Origin: Mycogone perniciosa
Lineage: Eukaryota > Ascomycota > Sordariomycetes > Hypocreales > Hypocreaceae
Direction: 5' to 3'
NCBI GenBank assembly: GCA_025331125.1
Contig: JAOALB010000032.1
Coordinates: forward strand, 248,001 to 312,000
Length of the DNA: 64,000 nt
Part shown: positions 56,280-64,000 of the stretch, in pieces
Layout of the letters: each line of letters opens with the position of its first letter
How positions within the stretch are numbered: the first letter of the stretch is position 1
Made by a program: the position numbers and the translations under genes
Notes under the pieces: generated by a model
Databases searched by the model: none
The model's input: only the letters and a program-made list of their open reading frames with translations
Told to the model about the DNA's origin: nothing

Positions 56280-57018
56280 ATGTTCACGAAACCGAGACCA
56301 AAGAAGAGCCCACTTCCACCGCCGAGTAAAAAGCGAAAGCGAACATTCGCCATTAAAGAGATATCATTTGACAATGAGGCACGACAAGAATATCTTACCG
56401 GCTTCCACAAGCGCAAGCAACAGCGGATAAAACAAGCACAGGAGGAAGCAGCCAAAAAAGCTCGACAGGAGAAACTGGAGACTCGCAAACAGGTACCGTT
56501 CTGCGCGCCAATAGCAATGGCAGTGGCTACTCCCGTTGGCTACATGAATTCTAACATAGCATTGGTTCTAGCTTCGGGAAGAGCGTCGCCGAGAAGTTGA
56601 AGAGCATGTTGAGAAGGTCAACAAAATGCTAAGAGAGTCCGGAGAGATAGCAGCAGATGATGCTGAGAAACAGTCAGAGAAGGAATCGGATGAGGAATGG
56701 GATGGATTTCCCGACCGGCCGGATCTCGAAATCGTTGATCATGAGGAAGAGTACATCGACGAGGATCGTTACACAACAGTTACGGTTGAGACGGTTTCAG
56801 TATCACGAGATGGATTAGAAAAGCCCGCAGTTCTGGGAGAGGAGACCGGTGAGGATAAGAACGAAGGCGAGGACAATGACGACCAGGGTGCAACGACCAA
56901 GCCACCCGGCTCAACAAGACCCAAGAAGAAGAAGAGGCAATTCCGCTACGAATCAAAATTAGAGAGGCAGTTAACAGAGAGGAGGCAGAAAGCTAAGAAC
57001 AGGTCACGGAGAGAATAA
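56280..57018 (+). CDS. RRP17: Rrp17/NOL12-family nucleolar ribosome-biogenesis protein
   Basis: Two exons, 56280-56492 and 56572-57018; 219 residues. It starts MFTKPRPKKSPLPPPSKKRKRTFAIKEISFDNEARQEYLTGFHKRKQQRIKQAQEEAAKKARQE, the NOL12 signature (basic patch, then I..I.FDxEAR.EYLTGFHKRK). The intron joins RKQ to LREERRREVEEHVEKVN. An acidic middle and a Lys/Arg-rich end (RPKKKKRQFRYESKLERQLTERRQKAKNRSRRE) follow. Yeast Rrp17 is a 5'-3' exonuclease for pre-60S rRNA processing and binds RNA; the nucleolar location follows from the family. Confidence 0.93.
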
Positions 57019-57268
57019 TAACACCGTCAAGCCACTGCAATAGTGGCCAGTCCAGCGTTAACATAATAGATACCCCCAAAAATGAAAGTTTAAATTGCGA
57101 TGAAACAAAGTAATTGTAAAATGCTGCTGCCAAACACTCGCTTTTTGCGACACTTCAACTCTCTGCATTAAGACGCTACTACAACAATCCACACTTTCGT
57201 TATTCGGTGCCGAGGAGCTCTACCAGGCCACCAGAACAAAGGGGTGGTGTGCCGAACAAAGTGTACAA

Positions 57269-57937
57269 TTAAATGTTTCCAATCTCCGCCTGGAGATCCT
57301 CCAGCTCCTTCTGTAGGGTCGCATGCTTCTTCGCCATCTCCTCATATTTCTGCTCCCATTGGTCCCGTTCGTTCTCGAGGGCTTGCACTTTGCGCTCAAA
57401 GTGACCGGCCTTGACGTCGGTTTGTCGAAGCCTGTAGTGACAAATGTCAGTGTCATGGTGGCGTGGGAATGTATGGAGGCAGGTGACGGGGACAAGGTTT
57501 AAAGAGATCGCCGCTTATACATACTTCTCGTTAGCCTCCCGAAGGGTCTTGTCAGCATCCTCTGCCTCCTCCTCTAGCAGCTGAAGACGCCGTTGGAGGG
57601 TCTCGTTCTGAGTTCCATGCACTTGGCCCTCATCAGCCGCCTTCTTGAAGTCCTTGATGGCCGTCTCAAGCTTCTCGACCTCGCCCTCGAGAAGGCTGTT
57701 CTTGTGCTGCAGAGAGGTGATTTCCTGCTCCTTGGACAGGTTCTCTTGCTCCAGAACCTTGACCTTGGCTTGGAGCTCCTCGACCTTGGCGGTAGCCTCA
57801 TCAGCCTCCAGACGGAGCGAGTTCATTTTCTAGCCCAACATTATTAGCTATTGTTCGGGTTTGATTTGCCTTTTCAGATGGGGCAGGGGCATAGACGACA
57901 CGCAGAAGGGGGGCCTCACGTCCTTGATGCGATCCAT
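57269..57937 (-). CDS. TPM1: Tropomyosin
   Basis: Three exons: 57937-57920 (MDRIKD, 18 nt), 57829-57525, 57431-57269; 161 residues, the exact size of short fungal tropomyosins such as fission yeast Cdc8. It starts MDRIKDKMNSLRLEADEATAKVEELQAKVKVLEQEN and remains one uninterrupted heptad coiled coil to the end (ELEDLQAEIGNI), with no proline. The protein dimerises and polymerises along actin filaments, stabilising cables and rings and guiding myosin. Introns sit near the ends, as in related fungi. The plus-strand open frames covering this gene are shadows of its biased composition. Confidence 0.96.
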
Positions 57938-58495
57938 TTTGTGCGATGTGGTTTGGGTCAAGGTCAGTCGAGCAGAGAGTTGTAGTTGAGAGTAACGGGA
58001 AGTTCGGTGAGGATTCAAGATGTTAAAAGAGGCTGAAGTTGAATGAGTCTAGAAAGGGGGTGGGGTAAAGGAGTCGGGAACCTCTTATTCGATGCCCCTC
58101 CACGAAGCTCTACCAGCCTCCAGGTGCCTGCCCTGCCCTGTGCTATAGTACCTAACCTAGTTGCTTGCGGCGGTTGTGCCCCGCATAGCATCTCGTCACG
58201 TCCTCGCAGGGGCTGATTGGTTGGTGGTAGACACCGTCAAAGTCCACGGTCACCGTTGTGGCCGTTGCCTAGCCAACGCCCTAATCTCTGTACATTCCAG
58301 TCTCTAATCCGACGCATTCACGATTCATCACCAGACAATTCCATCCTTGTTCAGTCGGCATGTACTCCTAAGATTGGGCTGTCAACAATCGCCCATCTCA
58401 GGCCTCCTATTTTATAGACGGCATTTCGTATTTCTTGGGAACTCATCAACAACCGCAACCAGCAGGATATCGAGGAAGACCGTCAACAACGAGCC
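57938..58495. other. Divergent intergenic region, possible 5' exon of the next gene
   Basis: Tropomyosin promoter on the left. From 58418 the frame of the next gene is open (reading TAFRISWELINNRNQQDIEE) after an acceptor-like TTTATAG ending at 58417, so coding sequence probably begins before 58496. Confidence 0.5.
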
Positions 58496-59894
58496 ATGCT
58501 CGCCGCGCATCGCGACCAGGAGAACCTGGTGCTCAGTCACCAGGTTCCTACCAAGCAGCAACCAAAGACACCCGGAGCAAGATGCCCGAAAACACCATTG
58601 CGGTTTGGTCGAAATGACGAGAATGCACCAACTGCTTTTGCTAGAAAGAGTGCGATCAAAGGAGCGGCCAATCTTGGAGGAAATGATAAGCTGATCCCCA
58701 AGGGAACTGGCGCGCGACAAGTCTTGTTAACTCCCACCGGTATGTCTTTTTTGCTAAGAAATGCCTCTGCTCCCAGGTTAACTAACAACTTGTACAGAGC
58801 CCCAAACACGAGCCGTGTTGGGCAACAAAACTACAAATGCCAAGGCTAGAATTGGGCAGAGCCAGGGAGTCGGAGTGAAAGACAGGGTGAGGGAGATCGA
58901 GAAGTCACAGGTCAAACAGACAACAATTCAGAAACCGAAGCAGAAACAAGCTGAATTGGCCCCCCAAAGGCTCATTTTCGATACCAAAAAAATCCAAGCG
59001 CCGGACCAGGAAGAGCCTGAATATGCCCCTCCCCGACCGGAGGCACTACCGTATCAGTCTGACATCCTGCCAGAGGGCGGCCTCACGTTTGAAGGGCTCA
59101 AGAAGGAGAATCTCATGAGAGGTTACTATCGACATTTCTACAATCCTGTAGACAAGAACGGCATGTCAAGGAGGGAGAAGGAGTTCAACGATGAAATGAA
59201 AGTTGTCATGGAAAAAGCCATGGGACGTAACGACCGAGATACGGAAGAGCTAACATGGAATGCCGCTGACATCCCCGAGGAGCCCGTCCCTTCCCAGAGG
59301 AAAAAGTCAAGCAAAGTCGTGGCCACAACTAATTCTGTCGACAAACGATCCAGGGACGTTCATCAGAGACCCCCTTCAACCCTTTCTTCTCGACGAGCTG
59401 TATCGGCCTTGGCAATTCCATCAGGAATGTCAGGCATTGCAGTACGGCCTTTCGCGTCCAGTGTTTCAGCTAGGAAGCCTTTGACATCATTAATTCGCGG
59501 ACACAAGTACACTAAACCCGCCATTAGGCCACAAAGTGCCTGCAATGGTGCCTCTCCAGGGGAGGCAGCATCAAGAACAACGATTGGGTATACCAAAGGC
59601 AGGTCGGCATCCTCTATCCTTCATCACCGTGGAGAAACTATCCCGAGTCGGTGCCGAACAACAAAGGCGGCACCCTTTGTTGCCAACGACGAAGCATCGG
59701 AACTGACAATTACTCCTGCTCGTCTCCGACAGGGAGTGTTACACAAAGAGTTAGTTTCAGGCGACCATACTCGCCCCCAGTTTTTATCAATCTTCGATGA
59801 AGACGACGATGGGGAACTACCACAAATCAACATTCCCTATCAAGAATCAGAGGATGAAGAGGATTTTGAGCTGAAGCTCGATATTCAATTTTGA
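58496..59894 (+). CDS. Unrecognised Pezizomycotina protein with LGNKTTNAK motif
   Basis: Exons 58496-58739 and 58798-59894; 446 residues from this ATG, but the true start is probably upstream because ISWELINNRNQQDIEEDRQQRA is open in frame before it. Short basic and polar motifs: PKTPGARCPKTPLRFGRNDEN, LGGNDKLIPKGTGARQVLLTPT, and RAVLGNKTTNAKAR at the splice junction. An acidic PPRPEALPYQSDILP and FEGLKKENLMRGYYRHFYNP block lies in the middle; the C-terminus is acidic (FDEDDDGELPQINIPYQESEDEEDFELKLDI). No enzyme domain. I recall the LGxKTTNAK motif from uncharacterised fungal proteins. The TP motifs and basic/acidic layout resemble cell-cycle regulators, but that is a guess. Confidence 0.7.
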
Positions 59895-61342
59895 GGAATA
59901 TCCAATTCTTAAGTTTTTGGGGTCTAGGAAAAGCCAGTGGTAATACGATAGAGAGTTTGACTGGAGTTGGTGGTAATGGGATTTTATGCATGCTTGGGTT
60001 TGTTGTGCTTGTCTATAGTACCCTGTACTCATACCTTTCTGCATTAGTGTAAAAGGATAGAAAGGATATCATAGGCAGTAAGTACACAGTCCTTGTTTAT
60101 TTTATTGGGTTTCTATCTATATGTCTGCGCCCAAATAACTGAGATGTTTCTTCTGTGGTTGGGTTTCAAACACTGCCATGTTCATGCCGACCTACTCTGG
60201 GCATCCAATTCCACACGCTGCCATCCCAAATTCCGTTAAAAACCCTCAACCCTATCACCAGTATCCCCTCGTCGCCTATAGAAAGCGCTTGTCCGAGGAG
60301 TTGCATTGCGATTCTTCACCAGTTATTGGGCTGACCATGAAGCTCAGTGAATTGCCACTTGCATTATCACCCTGGCTCGCGACATTGTTATTGATGCCAG
60401 CCTAACCACTCCTCTCTGTTTCCTCTAGAACGCTCTCCACCGGCACTCTTTACATACTCTTAGAAATCGAGACCTCAAATTGTAATGACGATATGTATTA
60501 GTGTAGTTGAAGGGGTCGGTCACTTTAAATACATAAAGGAATTTTCCATAATAGTATTGTATAACATATATGTATATAATTAGCCCTACACATTCGGCAA
60601 TTTTGTATTCCGCTTAAATCACCATCTCCAGATTAGGCGTGTAAGCCTCATGGACCTTGCCAGTACTGTCCCAGACGTTGGAGACGTGCCGGCCGGTGGT
60701 GAGAGCACTGGGGCTGGTTGCTCCTCGGGTCTAAGATGTTGATGAACTCGTAGTTGCGGGCGACCTAGTGTTTGGCCGCAGGCTGTCGGATGAAGGATTT
60801 TACTTTCTGAAAGAGACTTATTAATAGATAGCACTTTCATTGTCCTTTTACATTCACTTCACCTTGCTTGACACACTATGCGTACGGATAATTGTAACCC
60901 CATTCCGGAATCCCAACGTACGCTGCAACTTGGGTAACCCACTTGCTAAGTTAGCCGACAAGGATCCTCATTGTCCCTTAAACTCTGTGGCAGACATTCA
61001 ACTTCTCGCCTTCTCGTCAAAGCATTTTCCGCACATCAACACTCGACTCGTCGGCCGCAGATCGCGTCATCCATCGCACTGCGGTCGCGAGCCCCGTGCC
61101 AACTGGTCCATTAGCTTTTTTATGACCCACCTCCCGCTATCGGCGGAGCACACGCTGTCGACACTCACAAACCGCCAATTTCCGGGTCGCTAGGTCGCGT
61201 GAACTGTCTCCTGGCGCGTACCATATCGCCAACCACCCGCGAGAATCACATACAAACTCATTCATGGTGCATACTGTATGAGCCAGCACGAGGTATCATG
61301 ATTGCTTCACGGCACGAGATATAGCAAGAGCGCATCGACACG
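59895..61342. other. Intergenic, 1.4 kb, with one gene fragment
   Basis: 3' flank of the previous gene, SET1 promoter, and a minus-strand broken gene remnant at 60614-60768. The last 500 bases are C/T-rich. No other gene recognised. Confidence 0.55.
60614..60768 (-). pseudogene. Frame-broken gene fragment of unknown family
   Basis: On the minus strand, VARNYEFINILDPR is readable in one frame after an AG dinucleotide, and ATSPSALTTGRHVSNVWD continues with TGKVHEAYTPNLEMVI and a TAA in the next frame. One extra base in the run coding PRG joins them. The look is of a real C-terminus with a single-base indel and no upstream body. I cannot name the family. Confidence 0.4.
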
Positions 61343-64000
61343 ATGACTCGCCCGCCGCCTGGCGTGAGCTTCGCGCAATTCTTTCCTAACGCTCCCAAAG
61401 TCAAGGCCGAGGCCCAGGGACGGGCTGATCGTGAGCGATCGAGACGAAATCTTCCAGCGTCTGACTCGCTGCGAGAGCCCACCACCACATTGGACACTGA
61501 AGCGAATGGTGTCTCCCGACCCGTCCTCAACGGTGCTTCATCAGATGCCCCTCATCCCCATGCCGATGACAACGAATCGTCGCCTGGAGACATGCCCAGC
61601 ACGGTTGGCTCCACAAGCTCGCATACTAGCTCTGCATCTTCAATATTCAGCAGTTCCACGCAACTATTTGCGACAGGTACCTCATCTGGGCCCTCAATGA
61701 GTGTCACCCCTCTGGCTTCTACAGACTCACCTTCCTCTATACCGGCACCCGCGAAGTCAGAGATGTCTACGCCCCTAGCCACCGATCGGGTCTCGATACA
61801 AGCCTCACAAAATGCTTTGGCCTCCGTTCATGAGAACTCGCAGTCGGAAAACTTTCCCTCGATTGCGCGCATCCCAGCTCGAGAATCCAAGCCGTCGGTT
61901 AAAGGCCTGAAGTGCACATATGACCCGCTCCTCGATCGATTACGCAACAAGGGTGTGAGCAAAAATACGAAACCGGCTTACAAGGAATTCGGCTTGGTAC
62001 GTATAAATATACATTCTCCCCGCAATGGGGGGACGTCATCCTCTTTGTGCACTCATGGCTAATGTTTGGACAGGAAGATGACGCCCCCCCTGCGGATCCC
62101 CGCCTAACAAAGGCGGGAGGTCGGCTCGGATACATCAATACCGACTACTATTTGCCCAAAGCACGCTTAAGACATGCTCCCGAGAACCTCAAACCATACC
62201 CTTATGACCCAAACACGTCCGTGGGTCCTGGCCCCCCGACCCAGATTCTAGTGACAAGATACAACCCACTGGTGTCATTTAACAAAGTGACAGCTATTTT
62301 CGCGACTTTTGGTGAAATTGCTGAAAGCAGTAACAAAATGCACCCTGATACGGGTAGCTATCTTGGCTTTGCTACGATTCGATATCGCGATTCTAAACGC
62401 CCAGATCGCCCACGTGTATCTGCCATCGAGGCTGCGAGACGGGCTGTTCGCACCCGTGGAATCAAAGTCGATGCCGATCTCGTCAAGGTGGAATATGATC
62501 CTGAGGGTCGCAAGAGCCGTCTTATGTTGGAGGAGGTTTTGAAGAGGGACAGGGAAAAAATAGCAAAGGAGGCATCTCGGCCAAAAGTACCTCCAACCGG
62601 TCCCAAGTCAACGACAGTTCCGGGCTTCGTGCGACCTCCACCGACAGCACCAAAGGGTCCGGCGGCGCAGCGCCAACTTCCAGTACCAGGACCACCACAA
62701 ACAAGCACACCCCTACTACCATCACGGTCACTTACTGCGGTTGAAACACAAATCATCGCCCCGCAACTCTCCAACGAGCCCTATATCTTTGTTGGCAGCG
62801 AGAGCGTTCCTACCTTGGCTAGTATAATACCTCATATGAAGAAGCGCCTAAAGAATTATGGATTCGAAGATGTTCGCCTCGACAAAACTGGGTTCTACAT
62901 AGTTTTTCGCAACTCGTTTACCGGGCGAACCGAGGCAGAACGATGCTTTCGAGCGGTCAATCACACAGAATTCTTCAACTACAACATGGCAATGCAGCTC
63001 TGTTTACCTCGACCAACCCATTCGCATTCCACACGGAAACCGAGTCCCAGTCCTGAAAGATCTTCTGGGAAGGATCAGCGACCAGGAAAGGCAGAGTTGG
63101 ACAGAAGACGCCGGGAAGAGGAAACGGATCTTGAAGAAGAAAGGAGACAAAGAGCTAAAAATTTCGACCCGGTTATTGAGGCTGTGGAAGTGGTCCGGCG
63201 AGAAATGACTGAACACTTAATCCGTCATATTCGCACCCAGGTCGCCGCACCAGCATTGGCCGATTTCCTTGATCCTGCCAAGCATATCGCCAAGAGACGA
63301 AAACTCAACATAGAGCCCCCAGAAGCAGATGATGATGACTTTGTCTTCAACGGCGGAAACGAGAGCCCAAGGGTGGGAACTCCAAACTCGAGAGCAGATC
63401 CAATTGAGAGTCGAACGGCTCGTTTCGAAGCGAAGGCACTACCAAGGATACGCAAGACCAAGGTAAAGGGTCAGGCCCATCGCAGCGCCTTTGTCGATCC
63501 TTTTGCTCGTAAACGGGCGCCTGTGACGCGCCCCGCGTTCCGATCACTACATCATCGCCTAAAGAGCATGGATAGCGATTTCGAGTCTGATGATGACACC
63601 GATGCGAGAGTGTTTGCTGCCCATGATACCGAAGATCCGGAGTCACGGCCACGCAGTCGTATGAGTACCGATGATGAAGCTTCGAAGGATGATTTTGGAC
63701 AATGGGGTCCAATAGAAGATGACTCTATGACAGAGGTCAGCTTGAATGTTGATGGGTTGCTTGCCAAAAAAAGGAAACTGGAGCCTTCGATTGAGACATC
63801 CTTGAAACGTCAAAAGAAGTCGGATGAGGAGCTATTTGGAGTCAAGGTTGATCAAATTGACGCAACTTTCAAAGCCCCAGAAGATTCTGAGGATGCTGGT
63901 GCGGAGCCTGAAGTGACCGAGGAACTAGAAAGCAGTGTCTCGCGGGCTGAGACACCAGTGTCACAAACCGCCGCAAAGGGACCAAAAAAGAAGGCCGCCA
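61343..64000 (+). CDS. SET1: SET1 histone H3-Lys4 methyltransferase (N-terminal part, cut by window end)
   Basis: Exons 61343-61996 and 62074 to beyond 64000; 860 residues visible, no stop reached. MTRPPPGVSFAQFFPNAPKVKAEAQ is the conserved start of fungal Set1. GLKCTYDPLLDRLRNKGVSKNTKPAYKEFGLEDD and GRLGYINTDYYLPKARLRHAPENLKPYPYDPNTSVGPGPPTQILVTRYNPLVSFNKVTAIFATFGEI mark the first RRM-like region (about 205-330); a second (EPYIFVGSESVPTLASIIPHMKKRLKNYGFEDVRLDKTGFYIVF, about 475-535) follows. Acidic and Lys-rich linkers come next. The n-SET, SET and post-SET catalytic parts must lie outside the window. Set1 is the enzyme of COMPASS, marking active promoters. Confidence 0.93.

Noticed and set aside
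58217..58417. 66-codon frame as first exon of the LGNKTTNAK protein
   Set aside because: It lacks an ATG start and no donor joins it in phase to the 58418 acceptor with a sensible protein.

Overview
The window reads as euchromatic, gene-dense nuclear DNA of a filamentous ascomycete (Pezizomycotina; the protein flavours suggest Eurotiomycetes, but this is an inference and the species is not named by the sequence). The evidence is short spliceosomal introns (mostly 50-110 nt, GTRHGY donors, CTRAC-type branch points), about 29 protein genes on both strands, lineage-typical proteins (recyclin with an F-box plus Sec10 region, Eis1-like eisosome protein, a fungal ubiquitin-like-domain coiled-coil protein, RhoGAP with F-BAR and DEP regions, Mid1), and intergenic regions peppered with TACGGAGTA / TACGAAGTA palindromic motifs. 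No tRNA, rRNA, CRISPR, intact transposon, secondary-metabolite cluster or viral gene was recognised.

Layout. 2-12 kb: zipper-less bZIP-like regulator, SMAP-domain acidic protein, RAMP4 (minus), a small mitochondrial membrane protein, the Mid1 calcium-channel subunit (minus), the ER-shaping protein Yop1 (minus). 13-26 kb: RFX transcription factor, aspartokinase, recyclin-1, CDK7/Kin28 kinase (minus), Sfk1/DRAM-like membrane protein. 26-34 kb: eisosome protein Eis1 (minus, 5' end unresolved), tyrosine/serine phosphatase, tRNA m3C methyltransferase (minus), EMC2. 34.4-37.7 kb: a 3.3-kb gene-free, pyrimidine-rich stretch leading into a 775-residue ULD coiled-coil protein. 40-48.5 kb: COQ10 (minus), AP-3 delta adaptin, Rgd2-type RhoGAP (minus). 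48.5-50.3 kb: repeat-motif-rich gene-poor island. 50-57 kb: membrane dipeptidase, mitoribosomal uS13 (minus), ER cyclophilin with two possible C-termini, Trm112, Big1 (minus), Rrp17. 57-64 kb: tropomyosin (minus), an unrecognised lineage-specific protein, a frame-broken gene fragment, and the 5' two thirds or so of the SET1 histone methyltransferase, cut by the window edge.

The genes are independent housekeeping units, as usual in fungi, not an operon or cluster. Several work in the same compartment (RAMP4, Yop1, EMC2, Big1 and cyclophilin in the ER; Rcy1, AP-3 delta in endosome/vacuole traffic; tropomyosin and the RhoGAP in actin/polarity). The most unusual signals are structural: a start codon split by an intron (AP-3 delta) within a general tendency to very short first coding exons, an ER cyclophilin whose last intron decides between an HVEL tail and a membrane anchor, and a RhoGAP-like domain with no visible arginine finger. 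I found no convincing new multi-gene system.
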